From: G032773895 sp965248935
GTDB taxonomy: Bacteria; Pseudomonadota; Gammaproteobacteria; Pseudomonadales; Cellvibrionaceae
DNA: 64,000 nt
Reading direction: 5' to 3'
Assembly (NCBI GenBank): GCA_965248935.1
Contig: OZ252214.1
Location: 3,782,001 to 3,846,000 of the forward strand
The position numbers were made by a program, and so were the translations under genes. Below are positions 55,321-64,000 of this stretch, piece by piece; position 1 is the first letter of the stretch, and every line of letters begins with the position of its first letter. The notes under the pieces are model-generated. The model saw only the letters and a program-made list of their open reading frames with translations. It was not told where the DNA came from and made no database searches.

Positions 55321-55812
55321 GTGCAGGATAACGTCGAGACTAATACAGATAAAGACAGCAAAGCGGTCTACAATGCCGCCTTAGCTATGCTGTCGCGGCG
55401 TGAGTATTCTGAGCATGAACTAAAGTCCAAGTTGGCTCAAAAATTTTCTTCCTTACCCAATCTTATTGATTGTGTTATCGATGGGCTTATAGAGCTAAAT
55501 TATTTATGTGATCAGCGGTACGCTGAGTCCTATATTCGCGCTAGAAGTCAAAAAGGGTTCGGGAGTATCCGTATTCGACAAGAGTTACGAGAAAAGGGGG
55601 TGATGTCCACCCTTATTGAAAATGCCTTTTCGGAGTCCTCCATTGACTGGTATGAACAGGCTAGGGCTGTTAGACAAAAAAAGTATGGGGAAGAGCCTAA
55701 AGACCTTAAAGAAAAAGCTAAACAGCAGGGGTTTTTACGTTATAGAGGGTTTGATTCAGAAGTCATCCAACATAGCTTTGAAGGAACCCTCGACTATTTT
55801 GATGTCGATTAA
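55321..55812 (+). CDS. recX: RecX, RecA regulator
   Basis: 163 residues, GTG start 5 bp after recA, transcriptionally coupled. Three-helix repeats include ALAMLSRREYSEHELKSKL and IRQELREKGV. RecX limits RecA filament growth. A 7-bp repeat (gttaggt x3, 55831-55851) follows the gene. Confidence 0.93.
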   Translation: MQDNVETNTDKDSKAVYNAALAMLSRREYSEHELKSKLAQKFSSLPNLIDCVIDGLIELNYLCDQRYAESYIRARSQKGFGSIRIRQELREKGVMSTLIENAFSESSIDWYEQARAVRQKKYGEEPKDLKEKAKQQGFLRYRGFDSEVIQHSFEGTLDYFDVD

Positions 55813-55908
55813 GCTTGAAATATACACTTTGTTAGGTGTTAGGTGTTAGGTGCGAGCTTAACTATTAAGAATTAATTAACCCCAGAATTCACTAACTACA
55901 GAGCAGAA

Positions 55909-56241
55909 CTAAATAGAGCCTTCCTCATCCATAAATGTGCCCGGTTGGCTTATCTCGGAGCGAAGTTTCTCTCTCAACAATATTTTTTTCTGAACGGGCT
56001 CCGGCAATTCAGTAAAAATAATCATATTTTTCTGAATGAGAAGCTGGATAAGGTCTTCAGCTATTCGGGCAAGCTCGGTATCAGACTCGCGTAACGCGCT
56101 GTGGACATTTGACGATGAATTCTGCTTAAAAAAAACCTCAAGTTCGGCATCGTTAGGCTCGACAAACTCTGCACACTCGTCAGTTTTATCCCTAGATATT
56201 GCGATTATTTCCTTTGATTTGTCTCGTTTTACAAATGGCAT
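55909..56241 (-). CDS. Conserved small cytoplasmic protein, unknown function
   Basis: 110 residues beginning MPFVKRDKSKEIIAISRD, with RIAEDLIQLLIQKNMIIFTE and LPEPVQKKILLREKLR helices. This pattern is a conserved gammaproteobacterial family often misnamed tryptophan synthase beta-like; it has no synthase domain. Function unknown. It lies convergent to recX and divergent from the exporter gene. Confidence 0.7.
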   Translation of the reverse strand: MPFVKRDKSKEIIAISRDKTDECAEFVEPNDAELEVFFKQNSSSNVHSALRESDTELARIAEDLIQLLIQKNMIIFTELPEPVQKKILLREKLRSEISQPGTFMDEEGSI

Positions 56242-56396
56242 AGGACTTTATTATTGTTCCAAAATGAAAAGCTCTCTTCCTAGTTTAGCTAAAGATTTCC
56301 CCTAGCTACTTCTTTTTTTCGCTCGCTCGCCTATAATCGGAGTTAATATTGTTTATCCAAAGTGCGTGTAAGTGCTTGTTATATTTGGGGGAAACG

Positions 56397-58553
56397 GTGA
56401 CCGAGGGTATTTTTGAAACGACAGATGTTCCAGTGAGCTTAGACCCTTTGCTGTTGGCGCTTATACATGTTGCCGACACTGAACACCTTTCCTATAGCTA
56501 TTCGGCTCTTACCGTTGGTTTGCCTCTTGTTAACGGAAAACTGACGCCTGAACTAGCTATTAGAGCGGCAAAAAGGGCTGGTCTAAAAGCAAATGTGTTG
56601 GAGAGGCAGTTAGCAGAGATATCGATGCTTGTTCTTCCTGTCATACTGCTACTTGAAAATAACAATGCTTTGGTATTAAAAAAAATAGATCGAGAGAGAC
56701 AATTCGCTATTGTGTATTTCCCCCTTCTAAACGAAGAAGAACAGATTGCTATAGAAGAATTGGAGAGTGCCTACACTGGGTACTGCATTTTCACCCGTCC
56801 CAAAAAGGTTGACACAGCACTAGAAGAAAGAATAACTGGAATATCAAGCGGGCAGGGTGGTCACTGGTTTTGGGGTGTCTTGGGGCAGTCTTGGAAAATC
56901 TATCGAGATGTGCTACTTGCCTCTTTTATGATTAATTTGTTTGCTTTGGCAAATCCACTGTTTGTTATGAATGTTTATGATCGAGTTGTGCCAAACGAAG
57001 CGATAGAAACCTTGTGGGCATTGGCGATTGGAGTCATATTTGTTTATGTTTTTGACTTTATACTTAAATCCTTGCGTATCTATTTTATTGAAGTTGCAGG
57101 TAAAAAGTCAGATGTATTACTTTCTTCCTATATCTTTGAGCGGGTGTTGGGAATTCGTTATGAATACCACCCCTCTTCAGTGGGGGCCTTTGTCAGTCGT
57201 TTACGCGAGTTTGAAACGGTAAGGCAATTTATCACCTCCTCAACCGTTACCGCCTTAGTGGACCTGCCATTCGTAATCTTATTCTTGTTGGTTATTTCCT
57301 ACATCGGTGGGCCACTGGTATGGGTGCCGCTTTTTATTCTTCCTGCTATTGTTGGTGTGGCTCTTGTTGCGCAAAATTTTTTACACAACACGGTGTTGCG
57401 CATGTTTTCCTCAGCAGCACTTAAAAATGCAACCTTAGTTGAGTCCGTATCCAATCTGGAAGTGGTCAAGTCCCTTGCAGCGGAAGGGAAAGTACAGCGT
57501 CGCTGGGAATCATCCGTTGGTCAGTTATCCTATTGGGGACTTAAATCGAGGATGATCAGTACCAATGTCACCGGGTTTGCAGGGTTTATGCAGCAGATAG
57601 GAGGCGTCGCTGTAGTTATTTACGGGGTATATCTTATTCGAGATAATCAATTAACTATGGGTGCTCTTATTGCCTGCGTTATTTTGGTCGGTCGAGTATT
57701 AGCCCCCTTGGCCCAAGTTGCGGGGTTACTTGTGCAGTACCAACAATCAAAGTTAGCACTTTCTTCACTGGAAGAAATTGTGACTCAACCCCAGGAGCGT
57801 GAACACGATAGAGTATTTGTAAAGCGGGAATCTGTAAAAGGCGGGATTGAATTTAAAGAGGTTGAATTTAGCTACCCAGGAGAAGAACAAACCTGTATTT
57901 CCAAAGTTTCGCTTAAAATAGAGCCTGGAGAAAAAGTTGCGTTAATAGGCCGTCTTGGGTCTGGTAAATCTACATTACAAAAACTTATCCTGGGATTATA
58001 TCAGCCTAAGTCTGGAACGATACTAATTGACGGCGTGGATATAAAGCAATTGGACCCATCGGATTTGCGCTGCGAAATTGCTTACGTTCCTCAAGATTCT
58101 GTGCTGTTTAGTGGAAGCATAAGCACAAATATTGCTTATGGAAAAAGCGGCGTAGACGATAAAGAGATACTAAGGGCTGCCGAACTATCCGGTGTGACGG
58201 AATTTGTTAATAGACACCCACAAGGTTTCGAACGAGAGGTCGGTGAGAGAGGGGACAACTTGTCTGGAGGGCAACGACAAGCAATTAATATTGCACGTAG
58301 CCTAGTCCATTCTCCTAAGCTTTGTTTGTTTGATGAACCCACATCTTCAATGGATAATACCAGTGAAGCTAAATTATTATCGAACTTTAAGAAAGAATTG
58401 AAAGACAAAACGCTTATTATGGTGACTCACAAAACATCTTTATTGCAGTTGGTTGATAGGTTAATTGTTATGGATAACGGAAAAATTATCGCCGATGGAA
58501 ATAAAGAAACTGTTCTCGATGCACTTAAAAAGGGGCAGCTCCGTGTTTCATAA
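56397..58553 (+). CDS. Type I secretion ABC transporter (LapB/LssB type)
   Basis: 718 residues from GTG 56397, which has a GGGGG site; a TTG at 56349 is a less likely start. It has an N-terminal C39-like domain lacking the catalytic Cys (LLALIHVADTEHLSYSYSAL), six membrane helices, and an ATPase domain with Walker A GRLGSGKST and signature LSGGQRQAI. The inactive peptidase domain is normal in exporters of RTX/LapA adhesins, which keep their N-terminus. It overlaps the next gene. Confidence 0.92.
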   Translation: MTEGIFETTDVPVSLDPLLLALIHVADTEHLSYSYSALTVGLPLVNGKLTPELAIRAAKRAGLKANVLERQLAEISMLVLPVILLLENNNALVLKKIDRERQFAIVYFPLLNEEEQIAIEELESAYTGYCIFTRPKKVDTALEERITGISSGQGGHWFWGVLGQSWKIYRDVLLASFMINLFALANPLFVMNVYDRVVPNEAIETLWALAIGVIFVYVFDFILKSLRIYFIEVAGKKSDVLLSSYIFERVLGIRYEYHPSSVGAFVSRLREFETVRQFITSSTVTALVDLPFVILFLLVISYIGGPLVWVPLFILPAIVGVALVAQNFLHNTVLRMFSSAALKNATLVESVSNLEVVKSLAAEGKVQRRWESSVGQLSYWGLKSRMISTNVTGFAGFMQQIGGVAVVIYGVYLIRDNQLTMGALIACVILVGRVLAPLAQVAGLLVQYQQSKLALSSLEEIVTQPQEREHDRVFVKRESVKGGIEFKEVEFSYPGEEQTCISKVSLKIEPGEKVALIGRLGSGKSTLQKLILGLYQPKSGTILIDGVDIKQLDPSDLRCEIAYVPQDSVLFSGSISTNIAYGKSGVDDKEILRAAELSGVTEFVNRHPQGFEREVGERGDNLSGGQRQAINIARSLVHSPKLCLFDEPTSSMDNTSEAKLLSNFKKELKDKTLIMVTHKTSLLQLVDRLIVMDNGKIIADGNKETVLDALKKGQLRVS

Positions 58554-59937
58554 ATCCTTTCGATACAAATTTAAAAAAATAAAGAATATTCTTCTGGAAA
58601 ATAGTCAAGAAGTGAAACTAGATGTTTCAGCCAATAAAATGGATTTAGACTATGTATCTTCAGCGCGAGCGGCTATTTTAGTACAAAGTCCGAAAGGTGG
58701 ACGGCAGCTACTTTGGGCGATTATTGTTTTTTTTAGTGCATTGTTTCTCTGGGCTGCATGGGCGGAATTGGATGAATTTTCGCGTGGTGAAGGCAAAATT
58801 ATTCCGTCACAACATATACAAGTTATCCAAAATCTAGAAGGTGGAATTCTTGCAGAGCTTTATGTTTCTGAAGGGGAATCGGTTGAGCGTGGACAAGAGC
58901 TACTTCGTATAGATGATACGCGCTTTTCTTCTTCTCTTAGAGAGGCAAGCGTTACTCTAGAGCAATTGCAAATAAAATCGGAAAGACTGCGAGCTGAAGC
59001 GGATGGCCGAGAGTTTGATACCTTGGGTAAACGGTGGACGCCGCAATTAGTTGCTCAAGAGCAGGCTTTTTATAAATCGCGTTTTCAAGAACAGCAAAGT
59101 AATACGGCGGTACTTAAACAGCAAGAGGCCCAAAAAAATCAGGAAGTATCGGAACTAACGGCTAAAAAAGAGCAATTAAAAAGGAGTTTTGACCTGCTCA
59201 ATAGAGAACTTGAATTAACTAGGCCGCTGGCAAATTCTGGAGCAATTTCCGAAGTGGAACTACTTAGATTAGAGCGTCAAGTAAATGATCTTCAAGGCGA
59301 ACTTAGTTCAGCAGAATTAGCGCTTCCACGCGCTAGGTCGAGTTTAGAAGAAGCAAAGGAAAAGCTTGCCAACGCATATTTGGTTTTTCGTCGGCAAGCG
59401 AGAGAAGAACTCAATGAGGTGACTAACGAGCTTGCACGTCTAACCGAGACAAGCTCCGCTTTGGCGGATCGAGTCCAGAGAACCCTAGTTCGTTCACCTG
59501 TAGCGGGAACAGTTAAACGGTTATTGGTAAAAACCATAGGAGGTGTGATCCAACCCGGTATGGATATGGTAGAAGTGGTGCCCAGCGAAGAAATTTTGCT
59601 TATAGAAGCGAAAGTTAGACCTTCCGACATCGCATTCTTGCATCCTGGTCAAAAAGCAAAGGTTAAGTTTACAGCTTATGATTTTTCTATCATGGGCGGC
59701 TTGAGTGGTGAAGTGGTGCATATCAGTCCAGACACCATAGTGGATGAAAAAGGGGATAGCTTTTATTTAGTAAGAGTGGAAACCAACAGAGTTTTTACAG
59801 GACCAGATGGAACCGAATTGCCAATTATTTCTGGAATGATTGTGAGTGTCGATATATTAACAGGTAAAAAAACAATCTTGGATTACATCCTAAAGCCCAT
59901 ATTGAAAACAAAACAACTGGCCTTACGAGAACGTTAA
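58543..59937 (+). CDS. HlyD-family membrane fusion protein (LapC type)
   Basis: About 464 residues from a GTG at 58543 (ribosome site aaaggggc) overlapping the transporter by 11 bp. One membrane helix (LLWAIIVFFSALFLWAAWAE), a long coiled coil (~170-330), then the beta-barrel part with LIEAKVRPSDIAFLHPGQKA. It links the ABC transporter to TolC. The following 235 bp hold no gene. Confidence 0.9.
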   Translation: MFHKSFRYKFKKIKNILLENSQEVKLDVSANKMDLDYVSSARAAILVQSPKGGRQLLWAIIVFFSALFLWAAWAELDEFSRGEGKIIPSQHIQVIQNLEGGILAELYVSEGESVERGQELLRIDDTRFSSSLREASVTLEQLQIKSERLRAEADGREFDTLGKRWTPQLVAQEQAFYKSRFQEQQSNTAVLKQQEAQKNQEVSELTAKKEQLKRSFDLLNRELELTRPLANSGAISEVELLRLERQVNDLQGELSSAELALPRARSSLEEAKEKLANAYLVFRRQAREELNEVTNELARLTETSSALADRVQRTLVRSPVAGTVKRLLVKTIGGVIQPGMDMVEVVPSEEILLIEAKVRPSDIAFLHPGQKAKVKFTAYDFSIMGGLSGEVVHISPDTIVDEKGDSFYLVRVETNRVFTGPDGTELPIISGMIVSVDILTGKKTILDYILKPILKTKQLALRER

Positions 59938-60172
59938 TGCTTTCTGGCGCCTTGAGAAGTACGTTCGTCCAAATTTTGCCATTAAATTGGAATTATCGAC
60001 GTAATATAAACGTTTTGTGTGTATCTGTGTCAGTATTTCTACCATATAAGTTGAAATATGCATATTATGCTTATGTTTTAAGAATAAAAAATTATAGTAC
60101 ATTGTTAGGTTTTTGTGACCTGTTCGTGTTTGGCGCGTAATATTACCTATTAACAGGGCTCTGGGAGAAAAA

Positions 60173-61477
60173 ATGAGAAGCTGTTTAAGCGTTTGTTGGA
60201 CCTTACTTATTGTGGGGATCATGGCTGGTACTGTTAACGCAATGAGTTTACAAGATGCAGTGCTGCATACTTTAGAAACTAACCCTGAAATATTAGCAGC
60301 AAAAAATGAACGCCTTGCACGGAGTTATGAAGTTAAGCAAGCGCGCTCAGGTTACATGCCTAGCTTAAGCCTTGATGCAGGTATTGGTCATGAGACCAGA
60401 ACTGCCCCCGCAACCGATAACGAAGAGAGAGATGCCAACAGGCGGGAGTTTGGTATACAAGCCAGACAAATTCTCTTTGATGGCTTTGCGACGTCTGCGG
60501 AGGTTAATCGTCAGAAAGCTCGGCTTGATAGTGCGTCCTACCTGGAGTTTGCGACAGCCGAAATGCTTGCGCTGAAAACGGCTGAAGCCTATATCAGTGT
60601 GTTGAGGCAAGCTAAGCTGCTTGATTTGGCCCGAGCTAGCCTTTGGGAGCACCAAAATATATATGACCAGATGAAACTTCGTAACGAAACGGGTGTTGGT
60701 AGTAAGGCCGACCTAGATCAAATAGCAGCACGTCTCGCTCTAGCCAATGCCAATATGGTTGTTGCGCAAAATAACTTGGCCGATGCACAAATCAACTATT
60801 TTAGGCATGTGGGACTCTACCCAAACCTCGAAAATATGGTTCAGCCAGAACTCATTAAAAACCTCCCAGAATCGCGTGAAAAAGCCCTGTCTATGGCTTT
60901 AGATAAACACCCTACAGTGAAATCCTCTTCGGCTGACGTGAAAGCGGCTATTGCCCAGCATAAAGCGTCTAAAAGTACCTATTGGCCAAAGCTGAATATA
61001 GAAGTGGATAAGCGTTGGGATGAAAACGTTGGCACTATTGAGGGTGAAGATGATGACTTTGTGGTAGCTCTTCGTTTGTCCTATGATTTATTCAAAGGTG
61101 GAAAAAACCGTTCAAGAAGTAAACAAACAGCCTATCTTATAGAAGAGGCAAAAGATATTCGAAACTTATCACGTAGACAAGTTACCGAGAGTATGAGCTT
61201 ATCGTGGAGTGCCTATGAGGCCCTGACCGCCCAGAAGCAGTTTTTGGAGCAGCACGTAAAAGCTGCGAAATCGACAAAGAGCGCCTATGGAAAGCAATTT
61301 AATATAGGTAAGCGCACCCTTCTTGATCTATTGAATACAGAAACAGAAGTGGTTGAATCTGAGCGTGCTTACGCTAACGCTCAATATGACCGGCTTTATG
61401 CAAGCTACCGAATATTAAACGCGGCGGGGGCGTTGGTCGGTAGTTTTAGTTCAACTCCTCAGGAAGAGGCTGAGTAG
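60173..61477 (+). CDS. TolC-family outer-membrane channel (LapE type)
   Basis: 434 residues with a signal peptide (cleavage near AGTVNA) and two structural repeats of outer-membrane efflux proteins. GYMPSLSLDAGIGHE and RQILFDGFATSAEVNRQKA lie in the first repeat, and the matching LSYDLFKGGKNRSRSKQT in the second. A clear GGGAG site precedes it. Completes the type I apparatus for the adhesin that follows 76 bp later. Confidence 0.92.
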   Translation: MRSCLSVCWTLLIVGIMAGTVNAMSLQDAVLHTLETNPEILAAKNERLARSYEVKQARSGYMPSLSLDAGIGHETRTAPATDNEERDANRREFGIQARQILFDGFATSAEVNRQKARLDSASYLEFATAEMLALKTAEAYISVLRQAKLLDLARASLWEHQNIYDQMKLRNETGVGSKADLDQIAARLALANANMVVAQNNLADAQINYFRHVGLYPNLENMVQPELIKNLPESREKALSMALDKHPTVKSSSADVKAAIAQHKASKSTYWPKLNIEVDKRWDENVGTIEGEDDDFVVALRLSYDLFKGGKNRSRSKQTAYLIEEAKDIRNLSRRQVTESMSLSWSAYEALTAQKQFLEQHVKAAKSTKSAYGKQFNIGKRTLLDLLNTETEVVESERAYANAQYDRLYASYRILNAAGALVGSFSSTPQEEAE

Positions 61478-61553
61478 CAAGGTTTGAAGTGAAATATTGA
61501 GGATTTTGCCGATATTGGTATAGCAAAGGTTGCATAGATTTTAGGTTACAGAT

Positions 61554-64000
61554 ATGGCTGATAAAAACACAAGTGGTGAAGTTATTGGAACTGTTGCTCG
61601 CGTCCAGGGTGAGAGTTTTATTCTATCATCTAATGGTGTGAAACGGTTAGCTCGGCAGGGTAGCGAATTAAAATCGGGCGATACTATTGTCTCCGTGGGC
61701 AGTAGTGCAGTTGTTATGAAGATCGATGGGGCTGAAGCTTTAAGCATAGGCCACGATCAGCAGCTTACACTTGACCAGCAATTATTGGATTTGATTCGTG
61801 GCATAACGTCAAATGATGGCTTGGATGAAGCCGTTAGCTTCGAGATGCTCGCCCAAGCAATTGAAGAGGGAACCAGCTTAGAAGAACTATTGCCCTCTCC
61901 TGCTGCGGGAACAGAAAAAACGCTTACTAATTTGGGTTCTAGTGGTTCTTCTGGCGCTGAAGGTGTTCGCTTGGAGAGAACAGCCGCAGAAGTGACCCCT
62001 GAAAGTGGTTTCGAAACGAGTGGCCTAGAGCGGATTGCTATCGCCCCTCCCGTTTATTCACAACCAGATTCAACTAACAGCCGTCCTACAACGACGGGCA
62101 TAGATAATATATCTGTTGATCAAGATCAGTCCATATCGGTAGACATATCTCAATCGTTTGCTGACTCAGACGAAAACCAAACGCTAACTTACGAAATCGC
62201 TCCAGGTTCATCACTACCCGAAGGTGTTTCCTTTGATACAACCACAGGCATATTAAGTGGTGTACCTACAAATTCTGCTGCACTGTCTAGCGGTGGTATT
62301 TACGAAGTAACCGTTATTGCAACGGATAGCTCAGTTTCTGAAAACAATTCAATCGAAACAAGTTTTTCCATTCAAGTTTTTAATGTCAATGATCTACCAA
62401 CCGTTAACTCTATGGTTGATTTGGGAGAAATTGCTGAAGAAAGCCCGCTGACTTTTTCATTAGAGCAGCTTTTAGCCGGAGCTGAAGACATTGACGGTGA
62501 TTCACTCTCTATTGTGAATTTAGCCATAGCAAGTGGCGAAGGCGAATTAACTGAAAACGAGGACGGCACTTATACTTTTACGCCCTCAGAAAATTGGAAT
62601 GGCAGTGTATCCCTCTCGTTTGAAATAGATGATGGTAATGGTGGTACGGTCACAAATACAGCTAATTTTTTCGTAACTCCTGTTAATGATAACCCTGTTG
62701 CCGTAAATGATGGTTTGGTTATTACTGATGTTAACCAACCAGTAGTGATTGATTTACTCTCCAACGATTACGACGTTGACGGTGATACACTTAGTTTTGT
62801 TTCAGTGAGTGCGAGTCAGGGCGTTATTACCATTAATGCAGATAACACCATAACCTATACACCAAACGATGATTTCATTGGTAGAGATTTAATATCTTAC
62901 TCCGTTGAAGATGGAAACGGTGGAGTTTCAACCTCCCTCGCGTTGGTAAATGTACTAGTCGGTAATACCCCCCCTGTTTTAGATGATGATGCGGTAGTAA
63001 CCGTTGAAGAAAATATTGTGAGTGTAGGAAATTTTTCTGCAACGGACTCAGAAGATAACAGCATCACCTATTCACTGAGTGGCGATGACGCCTCTTTATT
63101 TACTATCGATGAACAAGGCAATTTATCCTTTATAAGCGCACCTGATTACGATTCAGGTCAAACGGGCCCCTATAACATCACCATAACCGCGACAGACGAT
63201 GGTTATGGAAATTTACAAGATACACAAAATATCGTAATTAATATTTCAGATGTAGATGACATTGCCCCAAGCTTGGGTGACGATGTAGTAATTGATATTG
63301 CTGAAGGTCAAGTATTGGTAGGGCTATTTAATGCAGAAGACTTGGATTCTTCTGAGATAACCTACACCCTAGCAGGAGAGGATGCTGATTTATTTTCTAT
63401 TGATGAGTTTGGTACAGTTTCATTTATTGCACCGCCAGATTACGAAACAAATGCAGGGCCTTTCGAAATTTCTGTGATTGCTACTGACCCCACAGGTGCA
63501 TCCGACACTCAAAATATTCAGCTCAATGTAACTAATGTAGTAGAAAATACCATACCAGCTTTAGGCGATGATACCTCTGTTAGTATTGCTGAAAATGAAA
63601 CAACAGTGGGTACTTACGCAGCAACGGATACCGAAGGCGATGGTCTTACTTATTCCCTATCAGGCACAGATTCATCTTTATTCCAAATTGATGGTAATGG
63701 TGAACTGAGTTTTATTACTGCGCCGGATTACGACGCCGGAGAAACCGGCCCGTATGAAGTTATTGTAACCGCAACCGATAATGGCGAAGGTAGCTTATCC
63801 GATTCACAAACTATTACTGTCAGTATTTCAAACGAAATCGAAAACACCGCCCCAGTATTAGGAGCGGATACTTCCGCAACTGTTGCAGAAAACGAAACGA
63901 CAGTGGGCACTTATACTGCGACTGACTCTGAAAACAACGATATTACTTATTCCTTATCAGGTGCTGATTCAGGTTTGTTTCAGATTGATGGCAATGGTGA
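61554..64000 (+). CDS. Giant LapA/BapA-type adhesin (N-terminal part, runs off window)
   Basis: 815 codons are visible and the frame stays open. Residues 1-~115 form the retention module (SGEVIGTVARVQGESFILSS, then GDTIVSVGSSAV), followed by PAAG at 116-119, matching the LapG cleavage site (TAAG at ~107-110 in P. fluorescens LapA). Then come Ig/cadherin-like domains: one at ~185-275, tandem-95 types at ~280-470, and near-identical ~98-residue cadherin repeats from ~475 on (VAENETTVGTY, FQIDGNGELSFIT). It would be held at the cell surface and released when LapG cleaves. Confidence 0.93.
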   Translation, partial: MADKNTSGEVIGTVARVQGESFILSSNGVKRLARQGSELKSGDTIVSVGSSAVVMKIDGAEALSIGHDQQLTLDQQLLDLIRGITSNDGLDEAVSFEMLAQAIEEGTSLEELLPSPAAGTEKTLTNLGSSGSSGAEGVRLERTAAEVTPESGFETSGLERIAIAPPVYSQPDSTNSRPTTTGIDNISVDQDQSISVDISQSFADSDENQTLTYEIAPGSSLPEGVSFDTTTGILSGVPTNSAALSSGGIYEVTVIATDSSVSENNSIETSFSIQVFNVNDLPTVNSMVDLGEIAEESPLTFSLEQLLAGAEDIDGDSLSIVNLAIASGEGELTENEDGTYTFTPSENWNGSVSLSFEIDDGNGGTVTNTANFFVTPVNDNPVAVNDGLVITDVNQPVVIDLLSNDYDVDGDTLSFVSVSASQGVITINADNTITYTPNDDFIGRDLISYSVEDGNGGVSTSLALVNVLVGNTPPVLDDDAVVTVEENIVSVGNFSATDSEDNSITYSLSGDDASLFTIDEQGNLSFISAPDYDSGQTGPYNITITATDDGYGNLQDTQNIVINISDVDDIAPSLGDDVVIDIAEGQVLVGLFNAEDLDSSEITYTLAGEDADLFSIDEFGTVSFIAPPDYETNAGPFEISVIATDPTGASDTQNIQLNVTNVVENTIPALGDDTSVSIAENETTVGTYAATDTEGDGLTYSLSGTDSSLFQIDGNGELSFITAPDYDAGETGPYEVIVTATDNGEGSLSDSQTITVSISNEIENTAPVLGADTSATVAENETTVGTYTATDSENNDITYSLSGADSGLFQIDGNG

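Noticed and set aside
59940..60172. Short open frames between the HlyD-like and TolC-like genes
   Set aside because: No ribosome sites or families; AT-rich spacer probably holding a promoter.

Overview
The window reads as a chromosome segment of a marine-type gammaproteobacterium. I base this on gene order (pyrG-kdsA-eno-ftsB-ispD-ispF-truD-pcm-nlpD-rpoS-fdxA-mutS, then pncC-recA-recX, as around Pseudomonas rpoS/recA), on the thiC-thiO-thiS-thiG order behind a TPP riboswitch, and on a PEP-CTERM-like protein and a LapA-type adhesin system. A Cellvibrionales-like host is my guess; the sequence does not prove it.

Layout. 1-3530: thiamine operon (minus strand) with its riboswitch. 3.7-6.8 kb: a lipoprotein, a GNAT acetyltransferase behind a 16-bp x3 repeat, and NnrS. 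6.8-9.7 kb: a sulfide/persulfide operon (SqrR/BigR-like repressor, TauE exporter, persulfide dioxygenase-like protein, two YeeE/YedE halves). 10-11.2 kb: a porin. 11.2-13.3 kb: a poorly coding stretch with palindromes, a MITE-like element and a broken SUKH immunity gene. 13.3-20.1 kb: PEP-CTERM-like protein, S9 peptidase, tilS, a frameshifted cyclodeaminase, a monooxygenase and an FHA protein. 20.1-33.95 kb: the conserved pyrG to mutS block, lacking surE. 53.6-55.8 kb: pncC-recA-recX. 56.4-64 kb: a type I secretion system (ABC exporter, HlyD adaptor, TolC) followed by the start of a giant adhesin with a LapG-type processing site; the adhesin runs off the window.

The unusual part lies between mutS and pncC (33.95-53.6 kb), genes that are neighbours in Pseudomonas. 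It holds a decayed type I restriction-modification locus (hsdR and hsdM frameshifted; hsdS and a DUF1016 nuclease intact). Similar MITE-like elements and two copies of one gene segment, one decayed, flank that locus. Next come two candidate effector/lipoprotein pairs, scrambled partial copies of the same genes, an AAA+ ATPase, an IS5-type transposase remnant and a second copy of the rapA 3' end. I read it as a recombining toxin/immunity-like island. One of its genes is split by a perfect 16-bp tandem duplication whose removal restores a single frame.

Frameshifts occur only in accessory genes; every complete housekeeping gene is open. That favours real decay, or phase variation, over general sequencing error. 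Functions in the island are inference. No tRNA, rRNA or CRISPR array was recognised.
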